A stretch of 64,000 nucleotides of DNA from Streptomyces diastatochromogenes (GCA_026913215.1 JAPTYK010000001.1:7130001-7194000), one strand, 5' to 3'; positions 29,701-43,400 are shown, counted from the stretch's first letter. Notes: generated from the sequence alone by a model not told the origin. Made by a program: numbers and translations.

Positions 29701-32700
29701 ACACCTTCGCGAGCGAGACCGTCGCCCACCACTACGAACTCGACCCGCGCGACCCCGCCGCCGCCCCGACCCGCGCGTCACCCACACCCTCGACGTCACC
29801 GTCGACGCCTACGGAACCGTCCTCCAGTCCGTCGCCGTCGCCTACCCCCGCCCCCGGCCGGCCCCCCTCGCCGACCCCCTCCTGCCGCCCGGCACCGAGA
29901 CTCTCGTCGCCGCCGTCCAGGGCGAAGTCCACCTCGTCTACACCGAACGCCGCACCACCGACCCGCTCCCGCCCCACCCCGACCGGTACCGCCTCCCCCT
30001 GCCCTGCGAGACCCGCACGTACGAGCTGGCCGGGATCGGCCCCGCGCAGGCGGGCGACGGGCACCGGGTCACCCTGGAGGGACTGCGCCGGTTCCGGCTC
30101 GGCGAGCGGTACCAGACCGGCGGGACGCCCGTGGCAGAAATCGACCACCACCAGCTGCCCGACCGGACGACCCCGCAGAAGCGGCTCCTCGGACTCGTCC
30201 GCACCCTCCACTACGACGAGACGCTCACCGCGCCCCTGCCGCTGGGCGGCCCGACCGCCCGCGCCCTGACGTACGGGACGTACACCCTCGTCTGGACCGA
30301 CGCGATGCTGACGGCGGTGCTCGGCGACAAGGCGACGGCCGAGGTCAGGGGCGCGGCGGCGGACCGGGCCGTCAGCGGCCACCTCGGCGGCCCGGACGCG
30401 GCGCGGCTGCTCGGCGAGGACGCCGCCGGCCGGTACTGGCGCTGCTCGGGAGGGGCGGAGTACGAGCCCGACGCCCCGCGCCGGTTCTTCCTGCCCGCCC
30501 GCTGGACCGACCCCTTCGGCCACACCACCCGCCTCGAACACGACCCGTACGGGCTCTCCCTGAAGGCGAGCACCGACCCCCTCGGCAACCGCACCGAGGC
30601 GCTCGTCCACGACTACCGCGTGATGGCGCCCCGCAAGGTGCGCGACATCAACGGCAACGACACCGAGGTCCGCTTCGACGCCCTCGGCCTTCCGGCCGCG
30701 GAGGCGCGCGGCGGCAAGGACGGCACCGGCGACCACCTCACCGGGCTCGACACGGCCGCGCTCAACCCCGAACTCCCCGCCCTCACCGCCTTCTTCGCCA
30801 CCGACGACTACGACCCCGCGCACGCCCGGACGCTGCTCCTGGGCGCGAGCGCCCGATGGCTCTTCCACTTCGGCGAGGAACTCCGCGACGGCGAGCCCGT
30901 CTGGGCCCGGCACCCGCCCTGCACCGCCGTCCTCACCCGCGAACGGCACGCCGACGAACAGCCCGACAGCCCCTCCAGGCCTCCTTCCTCTACGCCGACG
31001 GCCTCGGCAGCCCCTGGTCAGGAAGGTCCAGGCCGAACCCGAGGAGCCGGGCGGCCCGCTGCGCTGGGTCGCCGACGGCAGGACCGTGCTCAACAACAAG
31101 GGCAACCCGGTCAAGCGGTACGAGCCCTACTTCAGCCCGTCCGAGAGCGGCCACCGCTTCGAGGAGCCCGGCGAACACGGCGTCACCCCGCTGTACTTCT
31201 ACGACGCGATCGGGCGGCTGATCCGCACCGACCTCCCCGACGGAAGCCACCGGCGCGTCGACTTCTCGCCCTGGCACGTCACCGACCACGACCAGAACGA
31301 CACCGTCCTCGAACCCGGCAACGGCTGGTACGCGCGCACGAGCACCTCCGCCCTGCCCGCCGAACGCCGGGCCGCCCGCCAGGCCGCCGCCCACGCCGGT
31401 ACCCCCGGGCATGCCCTCCTCGACAGCCTCGGGCGCGCCGTCGTGACCATCGCCCACAACAGGACCGACGGCGTCGACGAGAAGCACGTCACCTTCACCC
31501 GGCGCGACGTGGAGGGCAACCCGCTCTGGATCCAGGATCCACGCGGCATCCTGGTGCAGCAGCATGCCGCCCCGCCGCTCCCGCCCGGCCCGCGTCCCTT
31601 CGACGACCCGCGGAACCTCTCCCCGAGCGGCTTCGGTCCCGGCCACGACCTGACCGGGCGCGCCCTCTTCGAGCACGGCCCGGACTCCGGCGCCCACTGG
31701 ACCCTCAGGGACGCGGCCGACGGCCTCCTCCTCGTCTGGAACGCCCGGGGATTCCGCACCCGCACGACGTACGACGCCCTGCACCGCCCCGTCGGCACGT
31801 ACGTCACCGCGACCGGCGACACGACCCTCTCCGGAGCCCCGCGCGACCCCGCGGCCCCACCGGCGCCCGAGACGCTGGTCGAGCACCGGGTCTACGGCGA
31901 GGCGCACCCCGACCCGGACCGGAACCTGCGCGGCCGGGTCTTCCGCGTCTACGACGGCGCGGGCGTCACGACCAGCGAGCGCTACGACTTCCAGGGCGAT
32001 CCGCTCACCACCGCCCGCCGCTTCGCCCGCGACCACACCGGCACCCCGGACTGGTCCGTCCTCGGCTCCCTCACCGACCCGGACCGGATCGCCGAGGCCG
32101 CCGAAGCCCTGCTCGAACCGGGCCCGCCGCTGACCACGAGCACCGCGTACGACGCCCTCGGCCGCCCGGTCGAGAGCACCGCCCCGACGGCAGCGTCACC
32201 CGGTGGACGTACAACGAGGCGGGCCTGCCCGAGCGGGTGGAGGTGCGGCTGCGGGGCGCGGCGACGGCCACCGCGTTCGTCACCGGCACCGACTACGACG
32301 CCCACGGCCGGCGCACCCGCGTCGCCCACGGCAACGGCGCCCTCAGCACGTACACGTACGACCCGCTCACCTTCCGCCTCACCGGCGTCCGCACGACCCG
32401 CCCGGCCGGCTCCGACACCACCGCCTCCCCGCTGTTCGCGAACGCCTCCGTGGTGCAGGACCTCCACCACACCCACGACCCGGTCGGCAACATCACCCGC
32501 ACCGAGGACGCGGCCCTCGCCACCCTCGCCGGCGTCGACACCGCCCGCGACTTCACCCACGACGCCCTCTACCGGCTCGTCGCCGCGAGCGGCCGCGAGC
32601 ACACCGGCCAGACGGACTTCCTGCTCGACCCGCCCGACGCGGGCCGCCGCGACTACCCGTTCGTCGGAGCCCGCGTCCACCCGAACGACCTCCAGGGCCT

Positions 32701-34426
32701 GCGCGGCTACGTGGAGCGCTACCGCTACGACGCCGTCGGCAACCTCATGCACCTCGCCCACCACGAGGGCGCCGACGTCGAGGCCCCGGGCCCCGTCCTG
32801 TGGCGCCGCCACCACCAGTACGCCCTCGACAGCAACCGGCTCCTCTCCACCAGCCTGCCCGGCGAGACCGGCGGCCTGCCCGACTACGCGACGGAGGGCG
32901 GCTACGGCGCCCGCTACGCCCACGACGCGCACGGCAACACGACCCGCATGCCGCACCTGCCGCTGATGCGCTGGGACCACGGCGACCGCCTCGCCGCCAC
33001 CGCACGGCAGGTCGTGAACGAGGGCACCCCGAGACCACGTACCACGTGTACGACTCCGCCGGAGAACGCGTCCGCAAGGTCACCGTGACGGCGGCCGGGG
33101 CACTCAAGAACGAGCGCCGGTACGCCGGCGGCTTCGAGCTCTACCGCGAGTACGGCACGGGCGGCACGGTCCTCGAACGCGAGACCCTGCACATCGGCGA
33201 CGCCGGCGAGCGCGTCGCCCTCGTCGAGACGCCCACCCTCCCCGCCGGCCCGGCCGCCGTCCGCCACCGGTTCACCGACCACCAGGAGTCCGTCCGCGTC
33301 GAACTCGACGAGACCGGCGCCCTGGTGGGCCACGAGGAGTACCACCCCTACGGCACGACCGCCTTCCAGACCGGCCGCACCGCCGCCGAGACCGGCCTCA
33401 AGCGCTACCGCCACACCGGCAAGGAACGCGACGACGAGACCGGCCTCTCCTACTTCGGCGCCCGCCACTACGCCCCTGGCTGGGCCGCTGGACGAGCTGC
33501 GACCCGGCGGGCCTGGACGACGGCCCCTGCCGCTACGCGTACGCGCGGTGCGGGCCGGTGAGGTTCCGCGATCCGGACGGGCGGCTCGTGGACGAGACCG
33601 GGAAGTACGCGGCCGCCGCGCCGCCGCGGACCCACCCTGGAGGCGGCCGGGGTCGTGGCCCGCGTCGCCCCCGGATACTTCAAACTGGCGGCCGTCGCCC
33701 TCGTGGTCGCCGGCATCGCCTACGGCGCGTACGTCTACGCCACCCACGAGGAGAAGCCGCAGCCGCCGGCGGTCGTCCCACCACCGCGCACGGACCCGGC
33801 CCCGGCACGGAGAAGATCCACGGCAACTGGGTGGACGGCACGTTCGTCCCGGCGGTTCCGAAGGACCCGGACCCGGCGCAGCCCAAGACCTCCGCCGGGG
33901 AGCGGGCAAGCCGCCGCAGAAGGGCGGCACGGAGACCAAGGAGCCGACGGGAGCCGCACCGCGCAAGGCCGTGCCGTCCCCGTCGAACCCCTGGCAGCAG
34001 GAACGGGCCCGCGCGGAGGCGCAGAAGAAGGCGCGGGACGAAACGGCCCGGCAGCAGTTCTTCGACTCGGGACGCGAGCCGAAGAAGCCCGTGGAGAAAC
34101 CCCAGGACCATCATGTCGCCAGTGACAAGGACCCGGAGTTCAAACCGAAGTTCGAGGCGGTCTTCGAAGCGGCGAGTGTTCCCGGGCTGCCCGACCTGGA
34201 TCTTGGCACCGCCCAGGAGAACCGCGTCTCGATCCCCGGACACAAGGGCGCGCACGGCAAGGGGTACAACCAGGAGATCCTCGACCGGCTGAACAAGGCG
34301 GTGGAGGGCAGGGCCGCCCACACCCAGGAGTACCGCGACGCGCTGACCGGCGAACTCCACAAGCTGAAATTGGAGTTGCTGGACCCGACCTCAGACCTCA
34401 ACAAGATCGTCACCCGCCGCAAATAG
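26753..34426 (+). CDS. TcB-TcC fusion of a Tc toxin (SpvB/TcdB plus RHS, AHH-like nuclease tip; frameshifted)
   Basis: About 2,550 corrected residues. N-terminal SpvB part (about 26890-27800): KGIGEKFAADPVTGVGALTV and GFGPDPVLRYDSGAGNGPFG. TcB middle with FG-GAP-type propeller repeats (28080-29100), such as FVDLDGDGLADVLVTEDDAL and LADVDGSGTTDILHLRADG. RHS/YD shell from about 30500, ending KRYRHTGKERDDETGLSYFG and, after a corrected break near 33474, YAPWLGRWTS and FRDPDG. The variable tip follows: a hydrophobic stretch (YFKLAAVALVVAGIAYGAYV, 33675-33740), a charged linker, and a nuclease-like end with DHHVASDK (from 34106) and IPGHKGAHGKGYNQEILDRL. In known Tc toxins the TcB-TcC cocoon holds the cleaved tip and docks on TcA for injection. 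The start is uncertain (GTG 26663 to GTG 26772; ATG 26753 chosen). At least eight frameshifts occur. Confidence 0.88.
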
Positions 34427-34429
34427 GGA

Positions 34430-34456
34430 AGGGGCCGCGCCCGAGGCGCGGCCCCT
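34430..34456. terminator. Bidirectional hairpin between TcB-TcC and TcA
   Basis: AGGGGCCGCGCC (34430-34441) pairs perfectly with GGCGCGGCCCCT (34445-34456) around CGA. It lies three bases after the TcB-TcC stop and ten bases from the stop of the convergent TcA gene, so it can end both transcripts. Confidence 0.85.
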
Positions 34457-34466
34457 CCGCCCTGTC

Positions 34467-37400
34467 TCACCCCACCTGCGTCACCTCGTACTGCCACACC
34501 AGCAGCAGGTCCACCACCGCGTCCGGATTCAGCCCGCCGTCCTTCCGCAGGAGCGGGTCGAGGCCCTCCAGGGGCACGGTCACCGACCAGTCCTCGTCGT
34601 GCTCGGAGACCCGCCCGTCGACGTCGAAGCGGGCCAGGGGCTGGCCCTTCAGCTGAGGGTCGGCCGTGAGCGGGGCGGGGGTGCCCGCGCCTCCGGGGGA
34701 GGTCAGCGTCACCGTCAGGTCGCCGGTCCCGGTCCCGTAGCAGTCCACGTACCGCTTCGTGCCGTCGGGGACGAGGTCCGTCGAGAGCACGAGGACGACC
34801 TGAGGGGCGGCGAGGGCGATGCCGTCGTCGGAGAACAGGCGGGGGAACCAGCGCTTGGACACCGGGAACCGCAGTGTCGGGCTCGTCCCGCTGACGAAGC
34901 GGTACCACTGGTCGCCGAGCTCGCGCCGGGCGCTGAACGCCCGCAGGAGGCCCTTGCCGCCGTGCGCGTGGAGCCAGTTGTTCAGGCCGTCGCGGAGTTC
35001 GGACACGGCCCGGTCGGCGAACTCGGCTCCGCCGTCGCGCGCCGTGTACCGCAGGTGCATGATGACGTCGGCGATCGACTCGTAGTCGAACTGACGGAAC
35101 TCACCGGGCAGTTGGAGCCGCCACTCGCCGATGGCGCCCGCCCCCTCGAACGGCAGGAAGCGCTCGTCGCGCAGATTCGTCTCGAAGAGTCCGCTGTCGT
35201 CCTGGCCGGTGCTGGTCACGACCGCCTGGACCGGCCCCGCGTAGTCCCGGAAGCGGCCGTCCGGCGTCTGCCGGGCATAGCGGTTGCCCGGCAGCCGGGG
35301 GTCGGTCCGCACACTGCTCCGCATGAGCGTGGCCGTCAGGTTCACACTGGTGTACGGGCCGCCGACGCACGGCACGGTGAAGCTCACCGTCTTGATGCGC
35401 CGCAGGTAGTGGCCGGGCGTGTCCAGGTCGAACAGGGCCTCCGGGAGCGACACGTAGCAGCTGCCGGTCTCCTTGAGGGCCAGCAGGGCGTTCGGGTCGA
35501 GCTGGGCGAGGGAGACGGCCTTCGACAGCTCGAACTCCCGCGCGTTGTCGGCGAGATAGGCGGCGTCGAGCCGGTTCAGGTCGCTCGCGAGCCGGTCGCC
35601 CGCGAGGAGGCCCTTGCGCAGGGTGTCCCAGTGGCCGAAGCGCACGAGCGGCGGCCCGTCGGTGCCCAGCTCGTACCGCATCGCCTGCTCGGCCCGCTTC
35701 GCCGTCTCGTACGCGAGCTGGTACGCCTGGAAGTAGGAGGTGGACAGCTGGCCCACCATCCAGTCGTACAGCTCCTGGCCGGTGTACTTGTCGTGCAGGA
35801 AGCGGTCCGCCTCCCGGGTGTGGGCGGCCTGGAGGTCGTGGTTGGCGAGCTCCCGCCGGGCGTTCTCGTGGCGGATGACCGCGGCCTCGATCTGGGCGTC
35901 GTAGTTCGCCATCTCCGATTCGGCCTGGCCCTTCTGGAAGCCCCAGTCGTCCGAGCGCCGCTCGTAGCCGGCGAGCGTCGCCGCCAGCGAGGCCCCCGAG
36001 TGGAAGCTGCCCGCGATCTGTGACAGCGAGCCCGACAGCCCCTTGAGGGCTTCGCCGAGGTTGGTGCCGCCCCAGGTCGCGCCGATGGTGGTGGGCGTGC
36101 CGAGCTTGAGTTCCGGAATGAGCCGCATGACGCTCACCGTCATGTCGACGGCCGCCGCGATGCCCTGGATGCCGATGCCCGTCCAGCTGAGCGCCTCGTG
36201 CGTCTTCTCGCCGGCGTTCATCTTGTTGAGCTTCGCGTAGTAGTCCTGCTTCTTCCGCGCGGCCTCGCGCGCCTGCCGGAGTCCCTCCACCGCCCAGGCC
36301 TCGGCGGTGACCTGGGCCGTGCGCACCTCCCGTACCGCGTCGAGCAGCGAGGTCTCGTGGCGGGAGCGCAGCCGGGCGAGCGCCTCCGCGTCCCGCTTCT
36401 CCAGCGCCGCGAGGAGCAGCGCGCCGAAGGACCTGACCTCGGCGGTGTACTCCCGGGCCTTCGCGGCCATGGTGGTGAAGCGGTAGTGGGGGAGCGGCCC
36501 GCCCAGGTCCTCCGCCACGGACGCCAGATCGGCACCCGCCGCCGCGGCCCCGACGAGCAGGGCGGGGTCGATCGGGGCGCTGAACAGCTCGAACGCGCGC
36601 TGCACGCCCTCGATGTCTTGGCAGTGCCGGATCTTGTACAGCCGGTCCTCGACCGTGTCCCAGTAGCCGAGCAGCTTGTCGTTGGGCGGGATGCGGAAGT
36701 ACGTCAGCCAGCCGAGGCCGAGTCCGGGCGAGATCGTCGCCGGCGGCGGCTCGGTCCCTCCCGCCGCGATCAGGTGCTCGGCCGCCGTCACCGGGTCCGG
36801 CGCCGCGGCATCCCGGGCGCGCAGCTCGGCGTAACTGAGCGGCGCGGGCTCGTTCGGCGGCGGTACGGACGCGGGGCGCCGCCCGAGGAGTTCGGCGGCG
36901 AGCAGGTACATCTGGGTCGCCAGGTTCACCGATTCGAGGGTGCCCTCGCGGAAGAGCTGGTCGCCCCAGGCGATCAGGTTGTCCAAGTACCGCATCACGA
37001 CCGCCTTCTGGTAGGCGGTCGTGCGGAACCTGGCGATCACGTCCGGCTGGAACGGGTTCTCCAGCCACTCCTCGACCTGGCGCAGCACGCCCTCGTCGCT
37101 GCCCTCGGCGAGGCGCCTGAGGATGTCCTCGATCCGCTCCCGCTGGTAGTTCTCCTGCTGGAAGAACGGCTTGGTGATCCAGTAGCGCGCGGGCGACTCG
37201 CCGCCGGAGCGCGAGGTCGGGTCGAAGATCCGGTGGAACCACCGCTGCGCCTCGGCGAAGCGCTGGTTGGCGCCCAGCCGTTGCGCCATGAGGAGCGGGA
37301 TGTGGAAGAACAGCTCCCAGTTGTAGTCGGCGTACGGGCCTTCCGGCGTGAAGTCCACCTCCTTCTCGGAGGGGCGCTCCGGCGACACGTTGTCCTGCGG

Positions 37401-40400
37401 GCCGTACGAGGCGAAGTCGAAGAACGGCCACTGCGCGCCGGGGTCGAGCTGGACCGATCGGTCGAACAGGGCGTCCGTACCGCCGTGGTCGAGCAGGCTC
37501 GTGAACAGGTCGACCTGCGGGTGGTACATCGACGTGAACCGGAAGCGGGGCTGGGTGGTCCGCAGGTCCGCCGTGACGTGGTAGCTGCGTGCCCCGTCGG
37601 TGACGGTGGCGGAGTCCAGGTACCAGCCCGTCGGCGAGGAGAAGGCGACCGGCAGCTGGATCCGGAAGAGGTGGCCGCCCTGAGGACTGGCCAGGACCGG
37701 GTCGCTGCCCCAGAACTGGGTCGGTTCGGGAAGGTGGACCCGGTCGCGGTACCCCGTCGGCACGTTCGACGGGTGGTGCTGGACGAACTCGTTGTTGATG
37801 TTCTGGGTGTCCGTCGGCGCGATGAACATCTGGCCCCGGGTGCCGTGCTCCGGGTCGCTCTCCGGGACGAAGCGCGACGGAACGACGTTCACCGCGCCGG
37901 TGCGCGGACCGAACCGGAAGGCCCCGGAGAAGGTCCCCCTCGCCGGATCGGGGTTGATGAAGGTGGCGGAGTTGTGGACGCTCCACACCGTCAGCTCCCC
38001 GCCGGAGGGGTCGATCTGCGGGTAGAAGCGGTAAGGGCCCGTGTTCTGGAAGGGTTGGCCTCGTCCTCCGTGATGCGCTGCGGCCACTTGATCGTCGTGA
38101 TGGTGTCCTGCGTGATCCGCTTCGGCTGCCAGGCGCCGTTGGCGTACTGGGTCCAGTTGAGCTGGACCTTCCAGTAGGGGTCCGGCGTCTGGATCGCCGT
38201 ATCCGGTTTGTTCTCCACGGGCAGGGTCGTGATCGGCGCGGCGTCCCCCACCTTGACGAACGTCGGCCACATCAGGTGCAGGCGCTTGTTCCACACCACG
38301 GGAACCAGGGCCAGGCTGTCGATGTCGAGCTCGATCTTCTCCCAGGGCGTCCACGTCGTCCGGTTCTTGATCCAGCGGCGGTGGTGGAAGGTCCGGGGCG
38401 CGGAGTCGGTGCAGGCGAACAGGTGCGCCACCTCGGTGCCCGTGGACCAGTCGTGGTGGAGGGCGCACGGGTGGAGCCGCGCCACCGAGCCGAGCCGGTC
38501 GACGTAGTTGCGGTAGACCTCCTCCAGGTGGTCGCCGACCACCTCCTTCTGCATCAGCTCGTCGCACAGGCTGCGGAAGAACGGGGAGGTGCCGGCCCGC
38601 AGATCGGGCTGGAACCAGTTCTCCGGATACAGGAAGACCTTCTGGTTGGCCTCCCACAGCCGGTAGCGCTTCATCCACTCCCACTGCTTCCAGGCGGCGT
38701 CGTCACCGGCCACCACCCGCGGCTCCAGACCGAGCAGCACCCGCTGGACGAACAGCTGGACCGTGTTGATCGCCTGCGCCATGCGGGTGGTCAGCCGGCA
38801 GCTGCCCTGCTCGACGTCGAGCAGGAAGTGGTCGTAGAGGCCGTTGACGTCCTTCCAGTACGGGAGTCCGGCGCTTGTGGTCAGCGGGTTCGCGACGAGA
38901 TGGGCCACCAACGCGGCCCGCTGCCGCTCGCGCAGCCCGTCCGCCACGGGGATCGCGGCGGTCAGCCAGTCCTCGGGCGAGAACCGCGCCTTCGCGGCCA
39001 TCATCGTCGACTGCACGGTGTCCATCGCGAGCTGCGAGGGGATCCAGGCGCCGGCCCGTGCCGCCGACACCCCCAGGCGGCGCAGCAGCGAGAAGGCCGC
39101 CCGCAGCTTGCCGAGGCCCGCTCGTCGCCGAGCTCGCCGGGCAGGGTCATCGCCAGCATGGGGCCGGTGCACAGCACCTCGACGTCCACCCGGTCCCAGC
39201 CGGCCCGCTCGTGCAGGGTGTCGAAGACGCGGTACCGGACGCCCCCGGCCCGCGGCCCGCCGCCAGGGCGGCGCCGAGCGTGCCCGAGCCGCCCGGCAGG
39301 GCGGCGCGCAGAGCGAGCAGGTCGAGCAGCCGGACGAAGGGCCGGTACAGCGGCGAGGCGCCCTCGACGCGGGCCGTCGGCAGCGTCGCGGGGTCGAGCC
39401 AGCCGGCGCCCGCCGCGTACCCCATCACCCACGGCAGCTCCTCGCCCGTGACCCGGGGCCGCGACAGGAGCAGCGCGGCCCGGTGCAGCAGGGAGAGCGC
39501 GGTGAACTGGACGGGGAAGCCCGTGCGGGTGACGGCCACCGTCGGGTCGCTGCCGACGAAGGCGTCCGCGAGGAAGTCCAGGACCAGGGGACCGGGCCCG
39601 GACAGGGCCCGCAGCCAGGTCCCGAGCAGGGCGTCCGCGGAGGCCGCGTCGAGGCCGGTCGCCTGCCCGAGCTGGAGCTTCACGGTCGTCTCGCTCAGCC
39701 GCCGGCGCAGCTCGGGCAGCAGCACCGACAGGACGTGCCGGAAGCGGTCGGCCGGCGCCTGCGGATCGTCGAACAGGGCGTCGGCGTCCGAGGCGTCCAG
39801 GAACTTGTTCCCGCCCTCGACCGGCTCGCTCTGCGCCTCCTGGAGCAGGTGCACCGCCCGCTGGAAGTCCTCGTCGGCGCTCGCGGCGAGCAGGGCGTCG
39901 ATCTCGTCCTCGCTGCGGTGGCCGACGGAGCACAGGGTCTGCGCCGACGGATCGTGGAACACCTTGCCGACGAGCTCGGGCGGCAGCACCAGACCGGCGG
40001 GCATGGCGGCCAGCGGCGTCCGGTGGACCGGGATCCGGTAGGCGTTCATCTGGGTGGCCACGAAGTCCCGGGGACCCGCGAACAGCTTCCGTACGTAGAT
40101 CCCCACAGCTCGCCGGAGCCCAGGCCGTACATCCGCTGCTTCTGGGCGAGCGTCATCGGACCGGTGAACCGGAGCAGGCCCTGCCCGTCCGGGCCGGGCT
40201 CGAAGCGCACCGGAAGATCCGCGGGATACGGGCGGGAGCCGACGTCGTTGGCGACCTCCACCGCGTACACGGCGGTGCCGAGGAGGGTCGCCACCGCCTG
40301 CTCCACCCGGGCGGGCTCCCAGCCCAGCAAGGAGAGCTGGCGCCCCGTCAGCGTGCCCTTGTCGTCGGCGGTCTGCGCGGTCTGCTCGTACACGGCCCGC

Positions 40401-43400
40401 AGCGCCGCGCGCAGACCGGTGAGCGTGGAGCCCAGCGCGGCGTCCGAGGGCACGGTCGAGCCCTCGGGCCCGGTCGTCGCGGTCAGCACGGCGTCGACCT
40501 CGGCCACGGTCAGTCCGGCCGCCAGCACCGCCTCCACCTCGTCGGCGAACCGGTCCGTCTCCGCGAGCGAGGCGCGCACCGACGCGGCGGAGTCCCCGGC
40601 CTGGGACGGCTCGCCCGGCGAGCCCCGGCGCCCACCGAGGACTCCCTCGGCCCCGGGTCCTCGACCGGTGACGGACTCAGCCGTACGGGCGGCCGGCGGG
40701 CAGCTCCGTCTCGCCGTCCGGCACCGCACCGGCGCCGTCCACCGGCCGCCCACCGGGCCGCAGCGGACTGCCGCCGCGCAGCTCGCACAGCCGCAGCAGG
40801 TCGGCGACCGGCAGCCGGACGGCACGGGCCAGCGTCACCGTCCGCACCAGGGCCGACAGGTTGGCCAGCGTCAGACCCGTGTCGGCGACGACGGCCCGCG
40901 GCCCGCCGACGAGCGCGGCCAGCTCGGCGTCCGTGACCTCCAGGCTCCCGAGCAGGGCGGCCGACACGGGATAGGACCGCAGGTCGCCCGGGGTCTCGAC
41001 CTCGGTGCGCGAGGCGTTCAGCGTGAACGGGTTGCGGCCGCCCGGCACGGCGGCGATCACCGTGGCGTCGAGGAACAGACGGTCGTAGAGGGAAGGGTCG
41101 TCGCCCGTGCGGTACAGATGGGTGTCGAGCGGCCCGTACAGGCAGAGCAGCCGCTCCACGGGCAGGCCGAACCGTTCGGACAGGCGCCGTACGGCGACCA
41201 CGCAGGACAGCGTCGTGGCGGTCAGCTCTCCCGGGGTGCAGGTGGCGATGAGCCGGTCGAGCCGGTGCGCCGGCCAGTCGAGGAGCCTGCGCAGCCGCTC
41301 GAAGCGGTGCAGCCGGTCGAGGGTGTCCGCGGTGAGGCCGTCGATCCGCAGCAGCTCCGTGGTGCACGGGTGGTTCGGGTCGGTCGGCTCGATCGTCAGG
41401 GCCCGGCCCGGGTCGACGAAGCGGGTGTCGAGCACCGACTCCAGTTCCGGATAGTCCAGTTGGGTGGTGTCGAGCATCGCCCGCACCGTCGACAGGACGT
41501 CGAGGAGCTGGGCCGGCTGCATCCCGAAGGGCTTGCCGTAGTACCCGGCCAGGGTCAGGGTCGGCCCCGAGGCCTCACCGGTGATCATCCGCAGGCCGGC
41601 CATGCCGATGCCCAGGCTCTCCGCGACCACCTCGGCGGAGTCCGCGCCGGCCGGGTGCAGCGTGGCCATCAGCTCCTCGCGCCGCACCCCGAGCATCCCG
41701 AGGTAGCTGCGGGCGCGGTCGGCCCAGAGGTCGTACGGCAGCGTCCACGGGTACGGGGCGGCGGCCAGCCAGCTGTAGGCGCTGTGATTGGTCCACTGCG
41801 GCTGGATCCGCAGGTGCGCCGAGTCGCCGCTGCTCTGCCGCATCCTGTCCCCGGTGGCCGGGTCCTGGGTGATCGCGTTCTCCAGCACCTCGTTGACGAG
41901 GTCGACGTACGGAAGCGTCAGATTGGTGTTGTCGCAGCTGAGCTTGGTGTGCCACAGGTCCGGCCGCCGGGCGTACAGGGTGTCCGCCATCGGGCTCTCG
42001 CCCAGCTCGCCCATCGTGCCCGCGCTCGGGGCCCGCTTGAGGAAGTACAGCAGGTCCACCAGATAGGCGGGCTGGCTGTAGAGGGTGCGGCACTCCTTGC
42101 AGGCGCACTGGTCGGCGGAGCCGAACAGCTCCCCCCAGTCCGGGACCAGATCGGTGTGCGCCTCCACCCGGGGGAGCCACGGCACGTCGAACTGCCCGGC
42201 CGTCCGCAGGTCCGCCACCAGGTTCACGGCGGCGGCGTGCACCCGCAGCGCCCGGGTGTGCACCGCGCGCGCTCCTCCGCGTCGAGGTGCCCCGCCATCC
42301 GCGCGGCGAAGGTCTCCCAGGACAGTCCGGCGATGGCGGCGGAGGAGAAGCCCTGCTCCCGCAGGGTCCGCATCGCGTCGAAGCGCGGGGCGACCCGGTA
42401 CACCCGCTGGACGGCGGCCAGTTCGGTCCGCGCCTCCTCGTCGGGGACGCTGCGGGCGTCGACCGGGGTGCCGATCAGGTCGAAGTCCGGGTTCGCGGCG
42501 AGGAAACGGGCTGCGGGAGCGCTGTCGGGCCGCGCGTCGGTGGCGAGCCGGTGCGCCACGTACGCGGTCGGGTAGGCCCGCTCGGTCCGGGCGCGCAGCT
42601 CGTCGGCGTACTGCGCCGGAGAGACGGGGTTCGGGTCGGTGGGGTTCGGACCGGTGGGGGTCGGACCGGTGGGGTTCGGGTCGGCGGGGGCGGGCCGGCG
42701 GGGTCGGGCCGGTAGGGCTCGGGCGGCGGGGTCGAGCCGTTGGGCAGAAGGCCGGTGGGAGGGGGCCGGTGTGGAGGGAGCCGGAGGGGAGGGGGCCAGA
42801 GTGGAGGGAGCCGGTGGGGAGGGGGCCGGTGGGGAGGGCCGCCCGCCTCCGCCACGAGGCCTTCCCAGTGGCCGTCGAGCCGTACGAGATCACGCGGGTG
42901 GGCGAGCTCCCCGCTGTCGAAGCGGTCCAGGAGCGCGCCCACCAGCTCGGGGTGCCCGTCGGCGATCCGGCTCAGCTCCAGGGCGAGCCGGAGGCGTTCG
43001 GTCGCGGCGGGCGGCGCGCCGACGGTGAGGAGGGCCTCGGGGCGGTGTCCGGGGGCCGGTGTGGTCGAGGTGGGCGGAGAACAGCCGCCGCCGGACCTCC
43101 GGATCGGCGACGCCGATGGTGAAGAGGCGGGCGAGGGCGGTCGGCCGGTGCCCGTCCAGGAGCCGTCGACGGCCGCGTGGCCGTCCCGCGGGGCGAGCTG
43201 GCGGGCGCGGGCGCGGCGAGCAGCTCCTCCGCGCCGTCCGCCGTGTCGATCAGGCGCGCCCGGCGGCCGCCGCGAGCGCGTCCCGCACCGCGCGGAGGGG
43301 CCGCAGGGCCAGGTCGCCGGGATCGTCCGGCAGGCCCCGGCGCAGCAGTCCGTAGAACGGCTCAGGCGGCTGCCCGGTACCGGCCGCGAGGCGGGCGGCG

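Noticed and set aside
27036..29732. Very long open frame on the minus strand opposite the TcB region
   Set aside because: It is the G+C-driven mirror of the toxin gene; its composition is Val/Gly/Arg-rich without motifs, and the plus strand has clear SpvB/TcB sequence.
26753..34426. Reading the RHS protein as a contact-dependent (polymorphic) toxin with an immunity gene
   Set aside because: The N-terminal SpvB/TcdB domains and the adjacent TcA gene mark a Tc system, and no small immunity-type gene follows the tip.
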